Shown here: positions 8,234 to 15,910 of the stretch, in pieces
Numbering within the stretch: the stretch's first letter is position 1
Layout: every line of letters begins with the position of its first letter
Source: an uncultured bacterium
GTDB taxonomy: Bacteria > Verrucomicrobiota > Kiritimatiellia > RFP12 > CAIWXQ01
Assembly: GCA_903916675.1 (NCBI GenBank)
Contig: CAIWXQ010000048.1
Location: forward strand, 1-64,000
Length of the DNA: 64,000 nucleotides
Direction of reading: 5' to 3'
Program-made: the position numbers and the translations under genes
The notes under the pieces: generated by a model
Told to the model about the DNA's origin: nothing
The model's input: the letters and a program-made list of their open reading frames with translations, nothing else
The model's database searches: none

Positions 8234-8485
8234 ATGAGAGTAATGAACGTGGCAATGGTGGTGCTGGCAATAGGCGTGATGCTCGCGGGATCGGCATTTG
8301 CCGACACCACCGTTGCGGAGCGTTGGGGGACGAAGGAGAACAAGGACAGCAACCATGTGCGGACGCTGCCTTATCACCCGACGAGCAAGGCGGCAGCCAA
8401 AATGATGCCCTACGACGGAAGGGCAATCGAATCTCAATACAGCGCCAGCAGCCCAGCGGACCAGGCGCCTACACCCTCCAATTAG
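8234..8485 (+). CDS. Small exported protein, paralogous leader
   Basis: The 83-residue precursor has the signal peptide MRVMNVAMVVLAIGVMLAG with likely cleavage after SAFA. This is almost the same signal as in the gene at 7868. The mature part (TTVAERWGTKENKDSN onward) is unrelated to that neighbour: it is rich in Ala, Pro and Ser and has no cysteine. AAGGAG lies 8 bases before the ATG. The shared promoter, leader and signal with different cargo suggests cassette-like duplication. Function unknown. Confidence 0.65.
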   Translation: MRVMNVAMVVLAIGVMLAGSAFADTTVAERWGTKENKDSNHVRTLPYHPTSKAAAKMMPYDGRAIESQYSASSPADQAPTPSN

Positions 8486-8528
8486 CCTACCACTGACCAT
8501 CCAACCTTGTGACAATCTCGGGGTATCT

Positions 8529-8783
8529 ATGAAATGGTTTGTCATTGCGATACTGGTTGTTATTGGTGTTGTCATCTACAATCACTCAGGCAAGTATTCG
8601 TGTTCCGCCTGTAAGGACGTTGGGTCGACCCAGTGCGGTGAATGCGGAGGCGTTGGCCTAATCAACCAATGCAAATACGCGGAGTGTCCAGTCGAGAACT
8701 GCAACAACCTCTCACACAGAGCGCCATGCCCTGTACGTGCGTGCGTTCACGGTCGGATTGCCTGCCGGCACTGCAAAGGATAA
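8529..8783 (+). CDS. Small membrane-anchored Cys-rich zinc-finger protein
   Basis: The 84-residue protein has an N-terminal membrane helix (about 3-19, WFVIAILVVIGVVIY). A cysteine-rich tail follows with CSACKDVG, CGECGGVG, CPVENC, CPVRAC and CRHCKG. The CxxCxG-like spacing resembles the zinc-binding region of DnaJ, but there is no J domain. Orientation would place the fingers either in the periplasm or the cytoplasm; charge does not settle it. No strong ribosome-binding site is seen. Confidence 0.55.
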   Translation: MKWFVIAILVVIGVVIYNHSGKYSCSACKDVGSTQCGECGGVGLINQCKYAECPVENCNNLSHRAPCPVRACVHGRIACRHCKG

Positions 8784-8895
8784 ACGCGATTAGCCTATGA
8801 ACGACCACGTCCGGGTAACTTGAGCAAACCGCGCCAGGATGCGAGGACCTTGCCTTATTGTAACAGTTGTTCACGAGAACTGCGTCCTTCAATTT

Positions 8896-8964
8896 GGGTT
8901 TGCTGTCCGGATGGCTGGTGTTTACCGCTTATACGAGTGAGGGCGCTCAATAGTTGGCGGCCAA
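8896..8964 (+). promoter_or_regulatory. Shared leader block, copy 3
   Basis: This is the third copy of the leader, closest to copy 1 (TTTGCTGTCCGG, GTTTACCGCTTA, AGTTGGCGGCCAA). It ends 9 bases before the truncated small gene at 8974. The hairpin is weaker here, TCAA-TAG-TTGG, as expected for a decaying copy. Upstream similarity to copy 1 begins near 8860. Confidence 0.6.
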
Positions 8965-8973
8965 CAATAGGCA

Positions 8974-9027
8974 ATGAAAAAGAGCGTGAAACCGCTGAGA
9001 GTGGCAATGGCAGTGATGTCTTTCTAA
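8974..9027 (+). pseudogene. Truncated third copy of the small exported gene
   Basis: After leader copy 3, an ATG opens a 17-codon frame, MKKSVKPLRVAMAVMSF, that stops at 9025-9027. The RVAMAVM segment matches the signal peptides at 7868 (HVAMAVL) and 8234 (NVAMVVL) in sequence and position; the hydrophobic core and mature part are lost. The next gene starts 16 bases downstream, so an insertion or deletion seems to have removed the end of this copy. It could still provide translational coupling. Confidence 0.55.
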
Positions 9028-9043
9028 AGTGAGGAGAACCGAC

Positions 9044-9541
9044 ATGTTCGCTAGCCTTGATCCGACACGAGCCCCAAAATCGCGACTGTCTGTGATTTTA
9101 AAGACTGTCGCAGACGGTGTGAGTGAAAGAATGGAGCCGTTGCGCCAAGTTGAGAGATTCAAAAATGCGGGTATAGAAGCTTGGTTTAAAGTTGAAGTCT
9201 TTCACGCACTTCGGGACACGGACCCTGTTCTTCGACCGCAGAATAAGGGGCCAGATTTAGTGTTGCGCAACGGGCTTGAGATTGAACTTAAGGGTGCAAC
9301 GGACTTCAACATCAAAGGGTGGTTTGTGCCAGGCCTCAAATATGGAACACCATGCATGTTTCTTGGATGGACCGTTAGGGCTGACGTGGATGTAATGGCG
9401 CTGCATCACGCTACCACCTTTGAGACGGTCGACGTCCACTGCTTGCGTGGCAGCGGTTGGCATGTTGGTATGATTGTTCCTCGTGATTATTTTCAACCCA
9501 CACCCAGCAGCAATGCTGCAGCATCCAAGGCTGTCGCATAA
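9044..9541 (+). CDS. Orphan PD-(D/E)XK-like protein
   Basis: The 165-residue protein contains KVEVFHAL (E51), then GPDLVLRNGLEIELKG with D71, E81 and K83. This is a textbook PD-(D/E)XK arrangement, so a restriction-endonuclease fold is likely. No methyltransferase lies nearby, and the protein is shorter than most restriction enzymes. GAGGAG sits about 8 bases before the ATG. It lies directly behind the truncated exported gene, whose promoter may now drive it. Other fold members act in repair, recombination or transposition, so the role is open. Confidence 0.55.
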   Translation: MFASLDPTRAPKSRLSVILKTVADGVSERMEPLRQVERFKNAGIEAWFKVEVFHALRDTDPVLRPQNKGPDLVLRNGLEIELKGATDFNIKGWFVPGLKYGTPCMFLGWTVRADVDVMALHHATTFETVDVHCLRGSGWHVGMIVPRDYFQPTPSSNAAASKAVA

Positions 9542-9618
9542 TCACGGTAACCGACTAATGCCTTGTGTAAACATGAACCGGAATTATCGAGCGGCCTGCC
9601 GCCGGGAATTCTTGCGCA

Positions 9619-11529
9619 ATGAAACAGGTAACTGCCAAACCAGTTTTTAAGGAGGGGCCTCCCGGCTATGCCTTCAAGAACGGCAAACTGTACGACTTCA
9701 ACAAGCGGTACATACTGGTTCTCCGCCCCTGGCCCGACCCGCGGTCATGGCTGAAGCGCCGGTCCCACGACTGGAAGTCCAACCGCCGCTTTGCCGATCA
9801 GTTTTTGACCGGGAACCTGTTTGCGGCAGGGGCCGAGAACGAGCTCCCCAGGCGCGAGTTGCCGCCCCCCATGAACGAATACACGGCCGCGCTCAGGAAC
9901 ACTGAGGAGTGGCAGGCTAGGCAAAAGAAGGGCGAGGAGATCAGACTGCGCTATCGCAGGATCATGGCCCAGTATTTCGACCACATCCCGCCCGTTGTTC
10001 GATCTGAACTTCTGCGTTACCCCGGCAGGAAATGGCATCTTCTGAACGTCTTCGCCCGCTGTCCGGGGGCCGTTGACCTGAGCCGCAGCAATCCCGCGCT
10101 TCTCTATGCGCTGGCCAGCAACTGGGTGTTTCACAAGCCGGCAGTCAAGTCGCCCATGCGGGCAGCCAGGTCGTTGGTCTGCCGCAAGCAGCGCGACATC
10201 CTAAAGTGGCTTCACTTTCCGCCTCGTGAACCGGTTCGAAGAATTTTGTCGCGTGTCGCGCCAGAAAGCCTGAGCGTTGTGACCCTGCTGACACTGCGCA
10301 AGGCATTGCGCAGGAAGACGGTGGTGAAAACGCTGGCGCATATCCGCCGGATCAACACCGGCGTGATCCGGCTGGTCAATCGTGATGAGTATCGGGAGCT
10401 TCTTACACCGCGGCTGCTGAACGATGTTGGCCAGGATCGCGAACAAGACGGACAAATTCCGCCCATCCTGACCATATTGAGCGATGCTCTGCAAATGATG
10501 CGATATGGGGACGATCCCGCAAAACAACCGAAGGCGTTTGTGTCCCTTCGGCAACTCAAGGCGGCGCATGACCGGCGGGCTCGCCAGGAGGCGGCCGCGT
10601 ATGTCACCAACAGCAACCTGTCGTCAGTGCCGGTGCAACTCCCTCCCCCGCCATTCGCGGGCACCGAAACAATCCTCCCTATTCAAACCATCGGCGACCT
10701 GTATCGGGAAGGGGAGGAGATGCATCATTGCGCCTTTTCGTACGCCGAGCGGATCGTTAAGGGAAGTGAATACGTGTACCGGGTGGTGGCCCCTGTCCGG
10801 GCGACGCTCTCGATACAGAATCACGGCAAGATATGGACACCGGGACAACTTGTCGAAGTTTGCAACAAGCCGGTGGCAGCGGAGATCCGGCAGCAGGTGT
10901 TCCGGGACCTGCTGAGAAGCCCGCGCACCACAGTAGCAATGCCGGAAGATGATTATGAGGATCCAATAGTCACCATGGTTTCCGGCGTCGGGCCGGACTT
11001 GGAGGTGGGAGCGCCGGAAGAGGATCAGGCAAATTCAGGTGATCCAATCGCACAGACCCGCTTGGCCGAGAGGTTCTGGCACGGCTATGGGGTTCAAAGG
11101 GATGTCCAACAGGCGATCGAATGGTTCCACTGCGCGGCAGAACAGGGCTACTCACGTGCGCAAAACACCCTCGGGTGGTTGTACGCACAGGGCGCAGATG
11201 TCCAGCAGGACGACGCTGAGGCGCTCAAGTGGTATCGCCTGGCCGCGGAAAACGGTGACGCGATGGGGCAGTTTAATCTGGGGTGGATGCTCGAAAACGG
11301 GCGTGGTTGCCCCAGTGACAAAATGGCGGCAATCGCGTGGTATGAAAAGGCTGCCAGCGCGGGCAGCGCATCAGGACAGTTCCACTATGACAGGTTGCAA
11401 TCAGACGCTCCCGGCAAACCCCAAGACCAGACTCCCGCCACCTGGTGGATCGGAATGACGGCGGAAATGGAAGTGGGCGACGCGGAAGCGCAATGCAACG
11501 AAGGACCACCGAGGGTCAGGTCGCAATAA
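9619..11529 (+). CDS. PcfJ-like protein with C-terminal Sel1 repeats
   Basis: The 636-residue protein has a long basic helical N-terminus (1-300). A PcfJ-like core follows (about 310-440) with GEEMHHCAFSYAERI near 366 and GQLVEVCNKPV near 413. Three Sel1-type repeats lie at about 473-590 (AEQGYSRAQNTLGWLYAQG, AAENGDAMGQFNLGWML). PcfJ proteins were first noted on conjugative plasmids and are common in mobile regions; their activity is unknown. Sel1 repeats bind proteins, so the fusion may recruit a partner. No signal peptide is present. The start is weakly supported: no clear ribosome-binding site is seen. Confidence 0.75.
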   Translation: MKQVTAKPVFKEGPPGYAFKNGKLYDFNKRYILVLRPWPDPRSWLKRRSHDWKSNRRFADQFLTGNLFAAGAENELPRRELPPPMNEYTAALRNTEEWQARQKKGEEIRLRYRRIMAQYFDHIPPVVRSELLRYPGRKWHLLNVFARCPGAVDLSRSNPALLYALASNWVFHKPAVKSPMRAARSLVCRKQRDILKWLHFPPREPVRRILSRVAPESLSVVTLLTLRKALRRKTVVKTLAHIRRINTGVIRLVNRDEYRELLTPRLLNDVGQDREQDGQIPPILTILSDALQMMRYGDDPAKQPKAFVSLRQLKAAHDRRARQEAAAYVTNSNLSSVPVQLPPPPFAGTETILPIQTIGDLYREGEEMHHCAFSYAERIVKGSEYVYRVVAPVRATLSIQNHGKIWTPGQLVEVCNKPVAAEIRQQVFRDLLRSPRTTVAMPEDDYEDPIVTMVSGVGPDLEVGAPEEDQANSGDPIAQTRLAERFWHGYGVQRDVQQAIEWFHCAAEQGYSRAQNTLGWLYAQGADVQQDDAEALKWYRLAAENGDAMGQFNLGWMLENGRGCPSDKMAAIAWYEKAASAGSASGQFHYDRLQSDAPGKPQDQTPATWWIGMTAEMEVGDAEAQCNEGPPRVRSQ

Positions 11530-11683
11530 AACCAAATGAACTAACCCATACCAATCAATGCCACCCACTGCCCTCCGCCCGACTGCTCACTTTCCTCAGT
11601 GCCCTCATCTCCCCATCATCCCCCTCTGCGTCCGCATCCTTTTCGCGCCCTTCGCGTGTTTAGCGGGCTCTCCCCACCGCCCA

Positions 11684-11770
11684 CTGACCTCTGATCTCTG
11701 ACCTCTGTCCACCCACTGCCCACAACCCGACTGCCTAACAGTCTAATAGCCTACAGCCTAAAAGCCTTTC
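11684..11770. repeat. C-rich intergenic repeat block
   Basis: The block starts with CTGACCTCTGATCTCTGACC (11684-11703) and ends with a degenerate 7-8 bp tandem run, CTAACAGT-CTAATAGC-CTACAGC-CTAAAAGC (about 11735-11766). The first part closely matches 3201-3228. A CCTTGCCCCGG just downstream corresponds to CCTCGCCCCGG at 3265-3275. Upstream, 11640-11660 has TTCGCGCCCTTCGCGTG, like the repeat inside the gene at 4380. The rest of 11530-11816 shows no gene. Confidence 0.6.
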
Positions 11771-11816
11771 CCCCACACCTTGCCCCGGCCTGCACGTTCT
11801 GCTAGAAACGTTCTGC

Positions 11817-12926
11817 ATGGAAATGATTACAAGCGTGTCCGGCCTGGAACAGGCATCGCAGGAATGGCTGGGTTCGCCGGTCCTGGCGCTGGACACCGAG
11901 TTCTTCTGGGAGCGGACGTTCTATCCAATCCTGGGCGTGGTGCAGGTGGCTACCGGCAAGGACCGCTGTTGGCTGGTGGATGCCGTGCAGGTGCGCGACC
12001 TGTCCGCGCTCGGTCCAGTGCTGGCGGCGCGAGGCGTCACGAAGATTCTGCATGATGCCGTGCAGGATCTGGGGATTCTGAAGCGCGCCACGGGCACCGC
12101 GCCGTGCGCCATCTTCGACACGCGTCTGGCCGCGGGCTTTGCCGGCCTCTCCTCGACATGTTCGCTGCAGTCCCTGTTGTTGGACGTGTTGGGCATCGAA
12201 CTGGCCAAGGTCGAAACCCGTTCGGACTGGCTGCGGCGTCCACTGCGACCGGCGCAGTTGCGCTATGCGGCCGACGATGTCGTGCATCTGCCGGAACTGC
12301 GCGAGCGCCTGCTGGCGCGCTGTGACAGTGACCGCGTGCGCGACTGGTTGCAGGCCGAACAAACCCGCTTGAACGATCCGGCCAACTACGACGATCGCGA
12401 GCCACGGGAGATGTACCGGCGCGTCAAGGGACACGCGCGCCTCTCGGCGCGCCAACTGGCGATTTTGCGCGAAGTGGCCGCGTGGCGTGAACTGGAGGCG
12501 CGCCGACGCGACTGGCCGCGCGGGCATGTGCTGGACGACGATGTGCTGATCGCGCTGGCCTGCCATGCGCCCCCGAACCGGAACGCGCTGGGGTCCATTG
12601 CGGGCTGGCCGGAACGCCTGCCGGCGGATGTGGCGGACGCGGTCCTGGCAGCGGTGGCGTGCGGCACCGACCTGCCGGCAGAGGCATGTCCGGCACCGGC
12701 CAAACGGATGGGGCCGTCAGCGGGACGCGCCTTGAAGGCAAGGACCGAGCGCCTGCTCGAACAGGTGCGGCGCGCCTGTGCGGTGTTCAAGATTGATCCG
12801 GCACTGGTCGGTTCGCGCGCCGACATCGAGAACTGTGCGCAACAGGAGGCGCAGAGCGCCACACCCGATCACCAGTTGACCCGCGGCTGGCGGAAGGAGT
12901 TGCTCGCGGAGGGCAGCGGGGTCTAG
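11817..12926 (+). CDS. rnd: Ribonuclease D
   Basis: The 369-residue protein is a DEDD-family 3'-5' exoribonuclease. It has LALDTEFFWERTFYP (D and E ligands, about 22-36), ILHDAVQDLGIL, FDTRLAAGF and LRYAADDVVHLPEL (the Y-x3-D motif). An HRDC domain follows (about 205-265, including LREVAAWRELEARRRDWP). RNase D trims tRNA and other stable RNA 3' ends. The length and domain order match the family. The start follows the C-rich repeat block with no strong ribosome-binding site. Confidence 0.93.
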   Translation: MEMITSVSGLEQASQEWLGSPVLALDTEFFWERTFYPILGVVQVATGKDRCWLVDAVQVRDLSALGPVLAARGVTKILHDAVQDLGILKRATGTAPCAIFDTRLAAGFAGLSSTCSLQSLLLDVLGIELAKVETRSDWLRRPLRPAQLRYAADDVVHLPELRERLLARCDSDRVRDWLQAEQTRLNDPANYDDREPREMYRRVKGHARLSARQLAILREVAAWRELEARRRDWPRGHVLDDDVLIALACHAPPNRNALGSIAGWPERLPADVADAVLAAVACGTDLPAEACPAPAKRMGPSAGRALKARTERLLEQVRRACAVFKIDPALVGSRADIENCAQQEAQSATPDHQLTRGWRKELLAEGSGV

Positions 12927-12942
12927 GGGCATCAGGGCGTAT

Positions 12943-13677
12943 TCAGACTTTAGAAATCAGACGTTGCATCTTCGGCGTGTCGAAGAACTTGATCGCCAAA
13001 TCGCGACGGGCTCCCTGGCCCTCGATCAGCATGCGGAATGTTCCCGACTTAACGGCATCGGTCAGAGCCGAAGACTCGTCCAGACCATCATCGAAATAGG
13101 TGGGTAATGTAGGAACCACAATCCGCGGATCAGCGCCTGCCCTGATGAATCGAGTGGCCCGATGCTCTTCGCCATCCCCCACGGCATCCCTGAGCGCCAT
13201 CGCGCCCTGGCGCCGGACCTCTTTTATCCGCCGAAAGCGCCGAAAGAATGCGTATGCGGCTTCCTTTTCCTTCACAAGATCCAGCGCGAGCGGATAACCA
13301 GTTTTGATGTCCGCTCCGGCCGCCATGAGGAAGGCTGCCGTTTCAAAGTTTCCGCAACGAACTACGCTGGCTGACAAAACCGCCCCAATAGCTGCACCGC
13401 GCCCCAGCAGCAACCGGCACGTCTCCGCATGCCCACCTGCCGCCGAGGCCGCCAGCGCGGCGTCCAGACGCGTCTGCGCCTCTCCCAGACCCTGCCCCAG
13501 GAGAATCAGCACCAGCCTATGGAAACCATTGCTCGCCGCTAGGACAAGAGGGGATTCCTGCACAGTTCGTCCCAACGGCACCGGTTTCCCCGCCCGGAGC
13601 CACTCCTGAACCTCAAACAGCATCCCCTCCCGGCACCACCGACCGAACTCCTTCTCATCGCTCTGCGTTGAGTTCAT
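12943..13677 (-). CDS. Ankyrin-repeat protein
   Basis: The 244-residue protein contains about four ankyrin-like repeats (SPLVLAASNGFHRLVLILLG, AASAAGGHAETCRLLLGRG, CGNFETAAFLMAAGADIKTG, and a weaker C-terminal unit with IRAGADPRI). It has no signal peptide, so it is probably a cytoplasmic protein-binding scaffold. I start it at MNSTQSDEKEF (13677). A longer frame to 13770 would translate the AGCGGCG hairpin repeat as SGETPLPLG and is not credible. It converges with the RNase D gene 16 bases away. Confidence 0.8.
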   Translation of the reverse strand: MNSTQSDEKEFGRWCREGMLFEVQEWLRAGKPVPLGRTVQESPLVLAASNGFHRLVLILLGQGLGEAQTRLDAALAASAAGGHAETCRLLLGRGAAIGAVLSASVVRCGNFETAAFLMAAGADIKTGYPLALDLVKEKEAAYAFFRRFRRIKEVRRQGAMALRDAVGDGEEHRATRFIRAGADPRIVVPTLPTYFDDGLDESSALTDAVKSGTFRMLIEGQGARRDLAIKFFDTPKMQRLISKV

Positions 13678-13696
13678 GGCACTTTCTTGCCCAAGT

Positions 13697-13716
13697 GGCA
13701 GCGGCGTCTCGCCGCT
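13697..13716. repeat. AGCGGCG dispersed hairpin, copy 2
   Basis: GTGGCAGCGGCGTCTCGCCGCT has a perfect 7-bp stem (13700-13706 with 13710-13716) around TCT. It matches copy 1 at 3079-3099 in both stem and flanking GTGG. It lies just upstream of the ankyrin gene start. Confidence 0.75.
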
Positions 13717-13946
13717 AATCTCAAATGACGCGCCGAAAACGGAACGAGAGCCGGACGAGCTCCCAGACAAAATCTAGAATAAATTATTCCGCCATCCGCG
13801 AAGAGCAACTTTTGGGCGCGGGTAGGCTATTTGGAAGTGTGTGGAAAGCCTAGGGTTCAAATGCCCTGTGTGTCCGGATGTGTGTCATAAATTCAACCGG
13901 TTTCGACCGGTTTCAGCCTGAAGCAGCCAAAACCCACCAAAAAGCA

Positions 13947-13980
13947 AAACCCTCGCTTTTCCGAAGAAAAACGAGGGTTT
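13947..13980 (-). terminator. Rho-independent terminator of tRNA-Pro
   Basis: Read on the minus strand, AAACCCTCGTTTTT pairs with AAAAGCGAGGGTTT around a CTTCGG stable tetraloop. The 14-bp stem has one mismatch. A T-rich tail (TTGCTTTTTGG) follows. It begins 15 bases after the tRNA 3' end. Confidence 0.8.
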
Positions 13981-13994
13981 CAGTGACCGTAAGA

Positions 13995-14071
13995 TGGTCG
14001 GGGAGGGGGGATTTGAACCCCCGACTTTTTGGTCCCGAACCAAACGCGCTACCAGGCTGCGCTACTCCCCG
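13995..14071 (-). tRNA. tRNA-Pro (anticodon CGG)
   Basis: On the minus strand the acceptor CGGGGAG pairs with CTCCCCG, with discriminator A and an encoded CCA. The anticodon arm TTTGG-TTCGGGA-CCAAA gives anticodon CGG. The D-arm GCGCAGCCTGGTAGCGC and T-arm GGGGG-TTCAAAT-CCCCC are canonical. Length 77 bases. Confidence 0.95.
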
Positions 14072-14093
14072 AAAGGACCAAAGAAGAGGCGCT

Positions 14094-14122
14094 ACAATAC
14101 CGACTTCCCGGCGGAAGGCCAA
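14094..14122 (-). promoter_or_regulatory. Sigma-70-type promoter of tRNA-Pro
   Basis: On the minus strand a TTGGCC -35 box (14117-14122) and TATTGT -10 box (14094-14099) are separated by 17 bases. The expected start is about 15 bases before the tRNA. Confidence 0.6.
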
Positions 14123-14277
14123 GACGAAAACGATGCGAGGGCGAAATTCGGAATGCGGGCGGTGGAATCGGAACCATTCGCCTGTGCTCGCAGGGCGCGT
14201 GCAAGCCCGCTTGCATGGCTGATGACCAATGATTAATGACCCACCGACGCCGACTCCGATGACGAACGATCAAAAGA

Positions 14278-15771
14278 TCAGCTGCGATAATTCGGTGCTT
14301 CCTTGATGATCTTGATGTCGTGCGGGTGGGCTTCGCGCACACCGGCAGCGGTGACACGGTACATGCGCCCCGTGCGTTGGAGGTCGGCGATGGTCTTGGC
14401 GCCGCAGTAGCCAAGTGAGGAACGCAGGCCGCCGCAGAACTGGGTCATGATCTTCTTTACGGACCCTGCCAGCGGCACGATCCCTTCGATCCCCTGCGGG
14501 ACGAGGTTGTCCTCTGCAACATTGTCCTGGCCGTAGCGCTGCCGGCTGCCGGTGCCTTCCTTCATGGCTGCGAGGCTGCCCATGCCGCGATAGATCACGT
14601 AATGACGCCCCTCGTGGATGATTTTCTCGCCGGGACTCTCGTCCGTGCCGGCCAGGATCGAGCCAAGCATGACCGTGTCCGCGCCGGCGACCAGCACCTT
14701 GGGGACATCGCCGGAATGGCGGATGCCGCCGTCGGCCACGATAGGAATCGAGCCTTCCAGCGCGCGGGCAGCCTCGTAGACCGCGGTGATCTGAGGAATG
14801 CCGACGCCGCAGACTACGCGCGTGGTGCAGATGGATCCGGGGCCGATGCCTACCTTGACCGCATGCGCGCCGGCGTCGCGCAGGGCTGCGGCCCCCGCGC
14901 CGGTGGCCACGTTGCCGGCAATCACGTCAATCCCGGGGAAGTGCTTGACCAGCCACTTCACCATATCGATGATCCCCTTGGTGTGTCCGTGGGCACTGTC
15001 CACCACCATTACGTCCACGTCCGCGGCGGCGAGCTGTTCGGCGCGCTCGTGGTCTGATTGGCTGATCGCGGCGGCCACACGCAGGCGGTAATGGCTGTCA
15101 CGGTTGTAGAGGGGTTGCTTGTTCTCGACGAGGTTTTTGACGTCCGTGAAGCTGTAAAGCCCGGCCAGCTTACCCTTGGCGTCCACCAGAGGGAGTTTGC
15201 CGAACTTATTCTTCATCATGATGCGGTAGGCATCCTCGAGCGTGGTGCCGGAGGAGGCGGTGACGACCTTCTTGGTCATGACCGCGCTGACGGGCTGATT
15301 CTGGTTCTCCGCGAAGCGCATGTCGCTGGAGGTGACGACTCCCACTAAGCGTCCCTTGGCGTCGAGGATCGGAAAGCCGTTGAACGAGAGGCGATGCTGG
15401 CTGCGGTGCTCCTGGATGTGGGCGAGGGTGTCGGTGGCGCGAAAATAGACCGGGTTGCGGATCAAGCCGTTGAGATAGTGCTTCACGGCTGCCACCTGCT
15501 GCGCCTGTTCGTCGGCGGGGAGGTTCTTGTGGATTACGCCCATGCCGCCCATCATGGCCATGCTGATGGCCATCTGCGATTCCGTGACCGTGTCCATGGC
15601 TGCGCTGACGAAAGGTATGTTGAGGTTGATCCGGGAGGTCAGGCGGGTGATCAGCGTGGTCTCGTCGGGTAGAAAATCGGCGTATTGCGTGACAAGCGTT
15701 ACGTCGTCAAACGTCAGCCCCGTGTTGGGGAACTGCGCCATGAATTGGGCGACATTCTGGTTGATATGCAC
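14278..15771 (-). CDS. guaB: Inosine-5'-monophosphate dehydrogenase
   Basis: The 497-residue protein oxidises IMP to XMP with NAD, the committed step of GTP synthesis. It has the N-terminal [11 protein letters not shown], two CBS domains (about 100-215, with [14 protein letters not shown] and [14 protein letters not shown]), the catalytic-cysteine loop [11 protein letters not shown], and the flap region near [14 protein letters not shown] start it at the GTG at 15771 because GAGGAGG lies 7 bases upstream and a promoter fits. The frame remains open far upstream, but that extension is antisense to nadC and has no IMPDH homology. Confidence 0.95.
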   Translation of the reverse strand: MHINQNVAQFMAQFPNTGLTFDDVTLVTQYADFLPDETTLITRLTSRINLNIPFVSAAMDTVTESQMAISMAMMGGMGVIHKNLPADEQAQQVAAVKHYLNGLIRNPVYFRATDTLAHIQEHRSQHRLSFNGFPILDAKGRLVGVVTSSDMRFAENQNQPVSAVMTKKVVTASSGTTLEDAYRIMMKNKFGKLPLVDAKGKLAGLYSFTDVKNLVENKQPLYNRDSHYRLRVAAAISQSDHERAEQLAAADVDVMVVDSAHGHTKGIIDMVKWLVKHFPGIDVIAGNVATGAGAAALRDAGAHAVKVGIGPGSICTTRVVCGVGIPQITAVYEAARALEGSIPIVADGGIRHSGDVPKVLVAGADTVMLGSILAGTDESPGEKIIHEGRHYVIYRGMGSLAAMKEGTGSRQRYGQDNVAEDNLVPQGIEGIVPLAGSVKKIMTQFCGGLRSSLGYCGAKTIADLQRTGRMYRVTAAGVREAHPHDIKIIKEAPNYRS

Positions 15772-15804
15772 GGTAGCCTCCTCACGTGTGCTGTTGCCCA
15801 AAAT

Positions 15805-15833
15805 CTTATAGCGCACTTTTTCGCGCGAGGCAA
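15805..15833 (-). promoter_or_regulatory. Sigma-70-type promoter of guaB
   Basis: On the minus strand TTGCCT (15828-15833) and TATAAG (15805-15810) are separated by exactly 17 bases. The predicted start lies about 27 bases before the GTG start codon, which leaves room for the strong GAGGAGG site. Confidence 0.55.
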
Positions 15834-15910
15834 TACCGAGTTTTACGATGCGCCCGGCGCCGATTCTTGTCATAATAATATGCATCACAAAAGGGGATTG
15901 ATCCCTCATC

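Larger units (their letters stand above)
13678..13994. other. Gene-free stretch between ankyrin gene and tRNA-Pro
   Basis: This 317-base stretch holds the second AGCGGCG hairpin (13697-13716), a T-arm-like AGGG-TTCAAATG-CCCT (13851-13866), a 10-bp direct repeat ACCGGTTTCG/ACCGGTTTCA (13895-13914), and the tRNA-Pro terminator (13947-13980). No protein-coding frame is convincing. Confidence 0.6.

Noticed and set aside
13678-13770. Longer start for the ankyrin gene
   Set aside because: The added 31 residues translate a dispersed hairpin repeat; AAGAAAG precedes the ATG at 13677.
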